Below, one piece after another: positions 24,454 through 32,356 of a stretch of DNA of 64,000 bases. The stretch spans positions 1,550,001 through 1,614,000 of the forward strand of contig OZ245874.1 of NCBI GenBank assembly GCA_965229335.1. The letters are read 5' to 3'. Both the position numbers and the translations under genes were made by a program. The notes under the pieces were generated by a model that was given only the letters and a program-made list of their open reading frames with translations, had not been told where the DNA came from and did no database searches. Position 1 is the stretch's first letter, and every line of letters starts with the position of its first letter. Source of the DNA: JAFKFH01 sp017307375 (GTDB lineage Bacteria > Pseudomonadota > Alphaproteobacteria > Ferrovibrionales > Ferrovibrionaceae).

Positions 24454-24989
24454 TGGATTTCAGTCTCCTCTTCGTCTCCATCTTCGGCCTGGTGGCCGCC
24501 GCCGCGCTGCTGATCGACCTGGGCTGGCGCGTGCATATCGCCTCCAGCCACTACGAGCGCCTGCAGGCCGCGCGCAAGACGCTGCGCGAGCGGGGCGAGG
24601 CGATCCGCGACCGCGCCAACGAACTGGCCAAGTCGAAGAAGGAGGCCGAGCGCCGCTTCGCCGACCGCGCCCGCGAGCATGACGGCCTGCGCCGCCAGAT
24701 CGAGGAGGAGCGGCGGCGGCCCGGCGAACTGGTCTACGTCACCGCCGACGCGCCGGTGCTGTCGGCCGACCGGCCGTTCTCGGTGCTGGTGCGCGTCGCC
24801 CGCTATGCCAGTTCGCCGGTCGCCGCCTCGCGCTTCGGCGAGGACCGCCATGTCCTGGTCTGGTCGCAGAACCCGAACCAGGCGATGGGCTACGCCGAAA
24901 GCCGCCACGCCTCGTTCGGCGAAGTGACGATCGGCGCCGCCCTGCTGCTCCCGGTCGAACGGCTCGGCCTGCCCCGCTGGGAGGGGTGA
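24453..24989 (+). CDS. Membrane-anchored coiled-coil protein, unknown function, paralogue B
   Basis: A 178-residue protein starting MDFSLLFVSIFGLVAAAALL. It has the same architecture as its neighbour: one N-terminal membrane helix, a long charged coiled coil (about residues 35-90) and a C-terminal globular part with PFSVLVRVARYA and HVLVWSQNPNQAMGYAESRH. The stop codon lies only 5 bases before the distal CRISPR repeat, with no terminator between them. Readthrough would therefore run antisense into the array. The function is unknown. Confidence 0.72.
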   Translation: MDFSLLFVSIFGLVAAAALLIDLGWRVHIASSHYERLQAARKTLRERGEAIRDRANELAKSKKEAERRFADRAREHDGLRRQIEEERRRPGELVYVTADAPVLSADRPFSVLVRVARYASSPVAASRFGEDRHVLVWSQNPNQAMGYAESRHASFGEVTIGAALLLPVERLGLPRWEG

Positions 24990-24994
24990 GGGGA

Positions 24995-27154
24995 GCGTCA
25001 ATGAGGCCGAGGCGTTTCCGCCTCGGAGAGACCCCGAACCGGAATGCCGGCGATGAGGGGCTGCGTGCTTCAATGAGGCCGAGGCGTTTCCGCCTCGGAG
25101 AGCCAACCCCCTGAAATCATAGTACGATCAGCCGTTCAAGCTTCAATGAGGCCGAGGCGTTTCCGCCTCGGAGAGGCCAGCCTCACCACCACGTCGGCGC
25201 GCGCGACCAAGGCTTCAATGAGGCCGAGGCGTTTCCGCCTCGGAGAGTCCGCCGATCGCCGCATTTCCGCCCGGCCCGGTCCGAGGCTTCAATGAGGCCG
25301 AGGCGTTTCCGCCTCGGAGAGGTGGGTCGACCCGGTGCTCGACTGGGAATCGGACGAGCTTCAATGAGGCCGAGGCGTTTCCGCCTCAGAGAGCAGGACT
25401 GCCGCGGCGGCTGGTCGATCGCGATGAAGGCGCTTCAATGAGGCCGAGGCGTTTCCGCCTCGGAGAAACTGCACCGATCTCGACGGCTTCATGCTCAACG
25501 TCGAGCTTCAATGAGGCCGAGGCGTTTCCGCCTCGGAGAGCATGGAGGATGACTGGAACAACCACGTCGCCGGGTTGCTTCAATGAGGCCGAGGCGTTTC
25601 CGCCTCGGAGAGGCCGGCATCGCGGTGAGCGCCACCGGCCGCGTCGCCGCTTCAATGAGGCCGAGGCGTTTCCGCCTCGGAGAGGTTGCTCAAGTCCAAC
25701 GCCTTCCGCTGGTCCCCCTCCGCTTCAATGAGGCCGAGGCGTTTCCGCCTCGGAGAGACGGCGCCGGCGTCCAGGGCGACGAGACGCTCGAAGGGCTTCA
25801 ATGAGGCCGAGGCGTTTCCGCCTCGGAGAGGCCGCGTCACGACCCATCTGAGGAGACTGTCATGGCCGCTTCAATGAGGCCGAGGCGTTTCCGCCTCGGA
25901 GAGGTGACGGGTGGCGGCGGCATCGAAGCAGGGCCGCTTGAGCTTCAATGAGGCCGAGGCGTTTCCGCCTCGGAGAGCCTGAAGCCGGCTTTCGAACCGA
26001 TCGTCCTGGCCCGGCTTCAATGAGGCCGAGGCGTTTCCGCCTCGGAGAGCGGTTCGACGCCCGGCGCTTGGAGAACCACCGATTGCCGCTTCAATGAGGC
26101 CGAGGCGTTTCCGCCTCGGAGAGCGTTGCCTCATGCCAACCCGCCGGCGGCTCCTTGCCGTGGCTTCAATGAGGCCGAGGCGTTTCCGCCTCGGAGAGAC
26201 CCGCTCGAAGGCCTGGACGATCCGCTGGTACCGCTGCTTCAATGAGGCCGAGGCGTTTCCGCCTCGGAGAGGTCGGAGGCCGATATATTGCCCGAGGGCA
26301 CGCCCCAGGGCTTCAATGAGGCCGAGGCGTTTCCGCCTCGGAGAGCCGGTTCTTGACGTGGGCGCGCTCTTCGAAATCCTGCGCTTCAATGAGGCCGAGG
26401 CGTTTCCGCCTCGGAGAGGATCACATCGCCCGCGCGCCTGCCGCGCCCCACCCGGAGCTTCAATGAGGCCGAGGCGTTTCCGCCTCGGAGAGAAATCAAG
26501 CGTGACGGGGACTTTCAGCGGTTCGATCCGCTTCAATGAGGCCGAGGCGTTTCCGCCTCGGAGAGCTGGCCACGATCCTGAACAACACGTGGCGCACCAA
26601 GTCGCTTCAATGAGGCCGAGGCGTTTCCGCCTCGGAGAGCCGACAACTTAACATCGTCACCCGGCTCAGTGCGACTCGCTTCAATGAGGCCGAGGCGTTT
26701 CCGCCTCGGAGAGCCGGGAATCAACATCGACGCCATCGACGGCACCGAGCGGCTTCAATGAGGCCGAGGCGTTTCCGCCTCGGAGAGTCGAAGATCGCAA
26801 AACTGGGCAGGTCGGCAAGTTCCCGCTTCAATGAGGCCGAGGCGTTTCCGCCTCGGAGAGACATGGGGATGATCACGGTCACGACCGACGTGGTGACGCT
26901 TCAATGAGGCCGAGGCGTTTCCGCCTCGGAGAGCAGCACGTCTGCGCTGGGAGCGCAAACCTGCACGGGCATGCTTCAATGAGGCCGAGGCGTTTCCGCC
27001 TCGGAGAGTATGAATTTTCCATTTCATCTGAGACTTGAGTCATTGAGCTTCAATGAGGCCGAGGCGTTTCCGCCTCGGAGAGGCGTGCCGCGCTGTCCGA
27101 TACCGACCGCGCGCGGATGCTTCAATGAGGCCGAGGCGTTTCCGCCTCGGAGAG
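24995..27154 (-). CRISPR. Type I-G CRISPR array, 30 repeats of 36 bases and 29 spacers of 36-39 bases
   Basis: Thirty 36-base repeats start at 24995, 25067, 25140, 25212, 25286, 25358 and so on to 27119. Most are identical. In the transcribed (minus) direction the repeat begins CTCT, forms the stem CCGAGGCG-GAAA-CGCCTCGG, and ends CCTCATTGAAGC. Differences are confined to the left side: the first repeat (third base T to G), the sixth (CTCAGAGAG) and the seventh (last base A). That marks the left as the old end and the right, next to the AT-rich leader and cas2, as the acquisition end. Spacers are all different and mostly GC-rich. I could not identify any target. Confidence 0.99.
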
Positions 27155-27366
27155 AGCCACCTTACAGCCTGTTGATCTGCAAGGCAAATTCGCGACGTTT
27201 TCGAGCGGTGTCGCGGTTGCGGTCGATTCCGCAGCCCAGACATGGCCATACAATCGGTTTACGATGTCCAAGAGCCAATATTTTCAAATACTTGGCGGGA
27301 TTCGAGCGACCCCCGGGTTTCCCGCGTCACTGAGCCGCTCGAATCCGCGCGGCGGCATGTCGGCGA
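27155..27366 (-). promoter_or_regulatory. CRISPR leader
   Basis: This 212-base gap between the newest repeat and cas2 is distinctly AT-richer than its surroundings, especially 27245-27295 with ATATTTTCAAATAC. It should hold the promoter of the precursor crRNA, read leftward, and the integration signals. A small inverted repeat GCCAA...TTGGC occurs at 27275-27296. No gene is seen in it. Confidence 0.75.
27298..27346. repeat. 11-base inverted repeat between cas2 and the leader
   Basis: GGATTCGAGCG at 27298-27308 and CGCTCGAATCC at 27336-27346 are perfectly complementary, with a 27-base GC-rich loop. It lies 20 bases past the cas2 stop on the cas2 strand and could end the cas transcript before the leader. 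It lacks a following T-run, so it is not a classical intrinsic terminator. Confidence 0.45.
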
Positions 27367-27660
27367 TCATATTACCACGGCATGGCGTTCGATGCGGGCA
27401 AAGCTCTTGCCCAGGCTTTCGACGGCGAGGTGGATCTGGTCGGCCGGGCCGACATCGATCAGCAGCATGTGGTCCTCGCCCGCCTTGATCAGTTCGCGCA
27501 GGCGGGTTTCCAGTTCGGCACGCCGCCGCCGCGTCAGCCGACATTGGAAGACCGAAAGCTGAATCCATTCGCCATAGCCGTTCATCGTCTTGAACACCCG
27601 GCGCCAGCGGCGCTCGTCGGCGATGTCGTAGGTGACGATGAACAGGCGTTCGTCGCTCAT
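27367..27660 (-). CDS. cas2: CRISPR adaptation protein Cas2
   Basis: A 97-residue protein of normal Cas2 length. It begins MSDERLFIVTYDIADERRW, with the conserved Asp in VTYDI, continues FKTMNGYGEWIQLSVFQCRL and ends HMLLIDVGPADQIH. Cas2 forms the centre of the Cas1-Cas2 integrase that inserts spacers. It is the cas gene nearest the leader, 9 bases after the cas1 remnant. The protein looks intact, but its partner Cas1 is broken here. Confidence 0.95.
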   Translation of the reverse strand: MSDERLFIVTYDIADERRWRRVFKTMNGYGEWIQLSVFQCRLTRRRRAELETRLRELIKAGEDHMLLIDVGPADQIHLAVESLGKSFARIERHAVVI

Positions 27661-27669
27661 GATCCGGCC

Positions 27670-28201
27670 TCAGCGCGGCAGGTAGTGGGGATAGCGCGGC
27701 AATTCGCCGAGCAGGAAGCGCGAAAGCAGCCTGGCCTGCACCAGGATCAGCCGGCGCAGCGACAGGCGATAGCCGAACAGCGGATGGGTGGTTTCCTGCG
27801 ACAGGCGCCGTTCGAAGGCCTCGACGAAGCGGCGCCGGCCGGCCTGGGTCAGGGCGGTGCCGGTGGTGGCGACGACGAAGTCGCCCGCGCCGATCTCGCC
27901 GGTATTGACCGCCGACAGCACGACGGAATCGGCGATGATCGGCCGGAAGGGCTCCATCAGGTCGAGGGCCAGGGCCGGCCGGCCATAGCGCGGCGCATGA
28001 TAGAAGCCGCGATAGGGATCGAGGCCGATCGAGGTCAGCGCCACCGTCAGATGGCGCGCGAGCATCGCATAGGCCAGCGACAGCATGGCGTTGACCGGAT
28101 CGGTGGGCGGGCGGGGCGAGCAGCCCGGCGAAGGCGCGGAAATAGATGGCCGCGGCCTCGACAGGCGGTCGAGCGCGGCCCGGCGGTCGCCGGCCTCGGC
28201 C
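27670..28201 (-). pseudogene. cas1: cas1 remnant (from a cas4-cas1 fusion), 5' deleted and frameshifted
   Basis: Only the C-terminal Cas1 part is readable: RPPTDPVNAMLSLAYAML to the end, with the metal-binding His in GFYHAPRYGRPALALDLMEP and Asp in ALDL. An in-frame ATG at 28086 would give 138 residues. Upstream, a stretch reading EAAAIYFRAFAGLLAPP, the Cas1 segment with the catalytic Glu, is in a different frame, and EAGDRRAALDRL before it is in the first frame again. The csb2 stop follows at once. The Cas1 N-terminal domain and the Cas4 part expected in type I-G are absent. Spacer acquisition from this copy should be lost. Confidence 0.85.
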
Positions 28202-30388
28202 TCAACCGTCCCGTATATCCATGTCCGGCAGCGCCGCGAACAGGCCGCCGCCGCGGTGGCTGTCGCGGCCCAGCATCAGCGGCCCGGCCACGGCGGTGGC
28301 GAAGCGCAGGCGCAGCCGGGCCACGGGGTTGCCGCCACGCGGTCCGGCGCTGGCCTCGATCACCTCGACCTCGGGCCGCGGCAGGCCGCGGGCCGCGCAT
28401 TCGGCCCGCAGGGCCTCGGCGATGGCCGTGGCCGGATCGCCGCCGCGGCGGAGTTGGCGCGGCGGATGATAGGGCGTGCGCGATTCCCAGTGACGGGCCG
28501 CGGCGACCAGCGGATCGGCGGCTGCCAGCGCCAGGGCCGGCCCGAGGTCGAGCCGGCCGAGGCGGCCGGCCCGCAACTGGCGCAGGGCGCCGACCACCCG
28601 GTCGAACAGAGCCCGCTGGTCCGGCCGGGCCGTGACGCCGCGATCGGCGGTCCAGGGCGGCGCCACGACGAGGCGATGGACCCGCCGGCCACCATCGGCG
28701 GCCAGGAAAACATGCTCATGCCGGCCCGAGCGAGCCTTGCTGCCGTCCGGCTCGTGACCCGAGAACAGCCGGGGCACCCCGCCCTTGTCGTCGCGGGCCA
28801 GCGCCATCAGGGCGCGCCGCGCGGCCAGCAGCAAGGCGGGCGCGTCGGCCATGTCGATGGCGGCGTCAGCGGGCAGGGCGAGGGCCACGGCGTCCTGGTC
28901 CCGCCCGTCATGCGCTGCCATCAGCCCCAGCCCGAGAAACCGGCCGTCGCCCAGCACCAGCGGCCCGGCAACCGGGCCGTCGAAACCGATTTCGACATAC
29001 CAGAGCCGGTCGGGGCCGAAGCGTGTGGCCGCAGCGAAATCGGCGGCCGGCCGACCGCGGCGGCCGAACGGCGCGCGCTGAACCCGGATCGTCGCCGCGG
29101 TGCGGCCGATGCCCGCCTGGCGCAGCGCCCGGGCGACGGCGGCAATCGCCTGCGCCTCGCGCAGCGCCCGGGCGGCGCCGTCGCGGCCGCCACGCCTGCC
29201 CCCCGGCAGGGCCAGCGGCGTCACGCTGCGCCACACCGTGGGGTTGCCGGCACCGATGCCATAGGGGGCGAGCGGGCGCCGATCGTCGACGGCGACGAGC
29301 AGCGCGCCGTCGCGCAGCACCTCGCCGGTTTCGGGGTCGGCGTCATGCAGGGCCAGGCCGGAAAAGGCCCAGGTGACGTCGTCGGCGGCCAGTGGGCAAT
29401 CGGCCGGGATCTCGACCAGCAGCCGGCGGATCGCCTGATCGACATGGCGATGGCCGATCGAGGGCAGGGCGAGGATGCGGACCCGCCGCGGCAGGTCGGC
29501 CGCCCCGGCGCCGCGCCCGACCAGCAGCCGGTCGATCATCGCCGACTGCGCGGGCAGGGCGCGTGCCAGCCGTGCCGCGGCCAGGTCGCGGACCCGTTCA
29601 CACAGGGCGGCGGCATCGGTCAGCGGCCAGGGCACGAAACGATCGTCGCCGCTGCCGGCGCGCAGCTCGAACAGCTGCCGGCGCGGCGGGCTGTCATAGG
29701 CGACCATGGCGAAGCGAGCCTTCGGCGGCTGGGTGAACAGCCATTGCTGGCGGCGATTGCCGCCTGCCGCGCGAAACCGCGTCCGGCCGGCGGCGAAGCG
29801 CGCCTCCAGGCTGGCCAGGCTGCCCGGTACCGGGCAGGCGAGCGTGCCGTGCTCGCCCGTTACTGCCGGGCGGTGGACGGCCCGGCCGTCGTTTGCCAAT
29901 GCCGCATCGGTCGCGGTCCAGTCGACCAGCCGCCCCTGCGCCCAGGCGGCATCGACGCCGCGGCCGAGCTGATAGAGGCGGTCGGCCAGGGCGCAGACCG
30001 CCGCGGCCTGCCGCGCCGCCACCGGGTCGGGATCGAACTGCCAGAGGTAGTCGATCGCCGCACGCGCGTCGAACAGGATCGGCCTGACCGCCTTGGCCGC
30101 CCGGATCTCGCCGACGCGGCGGGGATCGCCGCCGAGGGTGTCGAGGTCGTTGTTGGGCACGAAGGTCGTGAACGGCTGGCCGGGCCGGGCCGCCGGGGCC
30201 GCGATGATCGGTGCCGGCAGGGTTTCGAGCCAGGCGAGGGCCGCACGCGCGTCGTCGGCCAGCGCCTGCCCGCGGGCGGCACCGGCGACCAGCGCCTGGA
30301 ACAGCCGCGCCGGGGCGGGCGGCCAGTCGCCGCTGCCGTGATAGCGTCCGTCGAGAAAGCGGACGGACAGAAGCAGGCCGTCGGCCAT
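28202..30388 (-). CDS. csb2: Type I-G Cascade protein Csb2 (Cas5-Cas6 fusion, GSU0054 family)
   Basis: A 728-residue protein from the ATG at 30388 (MADGLLLSVRFLDGRYHG). The N-terminus has the Cas5-like start with WPPAPARLFQALVAGAARG. The C-terminus ends in the Gly-rich GPLMLGRDSHRGGGLFA expected of the Cas6-like part. In type I-G this protein caps the crRNA and should process the hairpin repeats. It is 4 bases after csb1. The C-terminus looks native even though the deletion junction with cas1 lies right after its stop. Length is in the family range. Confidence 0.92.
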   Translation of the reverse strand: MADGLLLSVRFLDGRYHGSGDWPPAPARLFQALVAGAARGQALADDARAALAWLETLPAPIIAAPAARPGQPFTTFVPNNDLDTLGGDPRRVGEIRAAKAVRPILFDARAAIDYLWQFDPDPVAARQAAAVCALADRLYQLGRGVDAAWAQGRLVDWTATDAALANDGRAVHRPAVTGEHGTLACPVPGSLASLEARFAAGRTRFRAAGGNRRQQWLFTQPPKARFAMVAYDSPPRRQLFELRAGSGDDRFVPWPLTDAAALCERVRDLAAARLARALPAQSAMIDRLLVGRGAGAADLPRRVRILALPSIGHRHVDQAIRRLLVEIPADCPLAADDVTWAFSGLALHDADPETGEVLRDGALLVAVDDRRPLAPYGIGAGNPTVWRSVTPLALPGGRRGGRDGAARALREAQAIAAVARALRQAGIGRTAATIRVQRAPFGRRGRPAADFAAATRFGPDRLWYVEIGFDGPVAGPLVLGDGRFLGLGLMAAHDGRDQDAVALALPADAAIDMADAPALLLAARRALMALARDDKGGVPRLFSGHEPDGSKARSGRHEHVFLAADGGRRVHRLVVAPPWTADRGVTARPDQRALFDRVVGALRQLRAGRLGRLDLGPALALAAADPLVAAARHWESRTPYHPPRQLRRGGDPATAIAEALRAECAARGLPRPEVEVIEASAGPRGGNPVARLRLRFATAVAGPLMLGRDSHRGGGLFAALPDMDIRDG

Positions 30389-30392
30389 CGGC

Positions 30393-31475
30393 TCAGCCCG
30401 CCTTGGCCTTCTTCCCGGCCTTCTTCTTGTCGCCTTCCGCCAGGTCTTCCTGGGCCAGCGCTTTTCTGAATTCGACGGTACGGTTGCGCCCGACACCGAA
30501 GGCCCGGGCCGCGGCGGCGGCATAGTCCAGGGCTGCCGCGGCGGTCAGCGCGACCGGGATGCGCCGCCCGTCGCGCCCCACCGCCGTCCAGGCGCCGGGG
30601 TGATCGGGATCAGGCGTCAGCAGGCAACCCTGGCGCAGGAACGCCTCGGGTGGTTCCGCCGCGGCGACGAGGGCCAGGCCGAGGATGTAGCGGCGCAGTT
30701 CCCGGCCCTTCTCGCCGTCGAGCCGGCGCAGCGCGACCAGGTTGACCGTCACGTCGCGCTCGATCGGGCCGCGGGCGACGATGCCGCCGGGTAGTTTTCC
30801 TGCCGGAACGTGAACAAAACCGCGCTCGGAGAGATCGGCCTTGTTGTGCTTGGCTTGCGTCTTTTCGTCGCTGAAGATTGCAAGCGCGGCGTAGTCGATC
30901 GGCGGATTGTACTGGGCCGAGCGGTGCAGCCGGTCGACATCCCAGGCGCGAATGATCGACTGAACGATGCGCGGCAACTTGGCGTTGGTCGTGCGCGAAT
31001 CCCAAACCCCGAAGACCAGCGAAGTCGGCGCCAGTTGGGCAATGGCCGAGGCATCGTTGTTGTCGAGATATAGGTCGAAGGCCGCCCGAGCTGCGTCCTT
31101 AAGGTCGGAGGCGCGCACGATGGCGTCGCCCAGCCGGTGGCTGGCCTCCAGGATCGATACGGACTTCGCATTGCCGTAGAGAATGTCGATCTGCGGCACC
31201 AGCCGCGACAGCGGGTTTTCCGGCAGGCCCGCCGGGGCGGTCTTGAAGATCGGTTCCATCCGGTTCGCCTGGGCGCCGACGCTGTCGATCGTGACGACCT
31301 TGGTCCCGTCCGCAAGTTCGTCGATGTTGTAGTCGATATCGGCATAGGTCGGCGGGAAGATCACCCCGCCTTCGCCCTCGACCGGCAACAGCTTCTGCTT
31401 CAGGTGCAGGGCGACCGGACCGCGGGGGTCGTCGGCCCAGGCGTCGATTTCGGCATGGGACAAGGGCTGGGTCAT
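30393..31475 (-). CDS. csb1: Type I-G Cascade backbone protein Csb1 (Cas7 group, GSU0053 family)
   Basis: A 360-residue Cas7-type protein that coats the crRNA. Family blocks visible are GGVIFPPTYADIDYNIDEL, DSVGAQANRMEPIF, SILEASHRLGDAIVR, LAPTSLVFGVWDSR and YNPPIDYAALAIFSD. The C-terminus is Lys-rich (KKKAGKKAKAG). The start at 31475 overlaps the csb3 stop as ATGA, which rules out the longer upstream frame. It is flanked by csb3 and csb2 in the standard I-G order. Confidence 0.94.
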   Translation of the reverse strand: MTQPLSHAEIDAWADDPRGPVALHLKQKLLPVEGEGGVIFPPTYADIDYNIDELADGTKVVTIDSVGAQANRMEPIFKTAPAGLPENPLSRLVPQIDILYGNAKSVSILEASHRLGDAIVRASDLKDAARAAFDLYLDNNDASAIAQLAPTSLVFGVWDSRTTNAKLPRIVQSIIRAWDVDRLHRSAQYNPPIDYAALAIFSDEKTQAKHNKADLSERGFVHVPAGKLPGGIVARGPIERDVTVNLVALRRLDGEKGRELRRYILGLALVAAAEPPEAFLRQGCLLTPDPDHPGAWTAVGRDGRRIPVALTAAAALDYAAAAARAFGVGRNRTVEFRKALAQEDLAEGDKKKAGKKAKAG

Positions 31476-32356
31476 CGCGCGGGGTTCTCCTCGAAGACGG
31501 CGGTGATGCAGCGCGCCTGGTTCTCCTGGCCGGGCCAGCCGAGGCGCATGCGGAAGCAGCGATGGGCGAAGGGTTCGGTGGCGCCGCCGAGGGCTGCGCG
31601 CAGGAAGATCGGATCGAGCAGGGCGCCGCCCGGTGGCGGCGCGATCACCGCGTAACGATAGTCGAGCTTGCTGTCCAGGCGCCGGGGGCGCGCGTTCTGC
31701 AGGCCGATGGCGGCCAGGATCTCGACCAGCGGAAATCCCACCATGGTCAATTCCGGATGATCGTTGGGCGAGAAGCCGACATCCATCGGGATGTAGTCGC
31801 GCCGCCAGTCGAAACGGAAGCTGGAGCTTTGCGGGGCGGCCAGTGCGAACGGGTCGGTCACGGCGCCACCGATGCGGTCGCGCACCAGGTCGAGCGCATC
31901 GCGCAGCAGCGCGACGCCGGGATAGCCGCCCGCCCCCGCCCAGAACTTGACGTTGTCGCGGTCGGTGGCGTCGCCCCAATGCTCGATCGTCAGGCTGCGG
32001 CCGGCGCGGTCGGTCAGGCGCGCGGGCAGGGTGGCCGGGCTGGACGGATCCGGGAAGGGGAAGCAGTCGTCGGCGGCGGCAAGAGGCTCTGTCGGCACGT
32101 TCCACTTGCGCGTGTCGTGCGCCGAACCGGCCGGGGCGATCGCCGCCACCGCCGCTTGCCCGAGGAATTCGAGCACATGCGCCACCGGGTCGGCATCGCC
32201 ATCGGCGGACAGCAGGAATCCGATATCGGCCGGGTCGTGCCAGTCGAAGCCGGCGCTGGCGGTACCGAGCAACTGGTCGGCAGCCTCCATCAGGCCCAGA
32301 CAGGCGAAGACCTGGCCCGGATTGAACAGATCGACGGGGATGCGCGCCCGGGCCAT
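31472..32356 (-). CDS. csb3: Type I-G Cas8-like protein Csb3 (GSU0052 family)
   Basis: A 294-residue protein between cas3 and csb1, the position of the GSU0052/Cas8-like subunit in Geobacter-type I-G loci. It starts MARARIPVDLFNPGQVFACLGLMEAAD, typical of this subfamily, and contains DSSSFRFDWRRDY-like and FSPNDHPELTMVGFPLVEILA segments. It should act as the large-subunit equivalent that recognises the PAM and recruits Cas3. One base separates its start from the cas3 stop. The assignment rests on order plus sequence pattern. Confidence 0.86.
   Translation of the reverse strand: MARARIPVDLFNPGQVFACLGLMEAADQLLGTASAGFDWHDPADIGFLLSADGDADPVAHVLEFLGQAAVAAIAPAGSAHDTRKWNVPTEPLAAADDCFPFPDPSSPATLPARLTDRAGRSLTIEHWGDATDRDNVKFWAGAGGYPGVALLRDALDLVRDRIGGAVTDPFALAAPQSSSFRFDWRRDYIPMDVGFSPNDHPELTMVGFPLVEILAAIGLQNARPRRLDSKLDYRYAVIAPPPGGALLDPIFLRAALGGATEPFAHRCFRMRLGWPGQENQARCITAVFEENPAR

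Noticed and set aside
23600..24989. Prophage or defence-island assignment for the coiled-coil pair beside the CRISPR array
   Set aside because: No phage, nuclease or mobile-element signatures are present and composition is host-like; adjacency to CRISPR alone is not evidence.
24995..27154. Many short repetitive open frames encoding RPRRFRLGE or GGNASASLK units
   Set aside because: They are translations of the CRISPR repeats in various frames, not proteins.
27670..28086. A 138-codon open frame as an intact short Cas1
   Set aside because: It lacks the N-terminal domain and the catalytic Glu, and sequence just upstream carries frameshifted cas1 segments, so it is a remnant.
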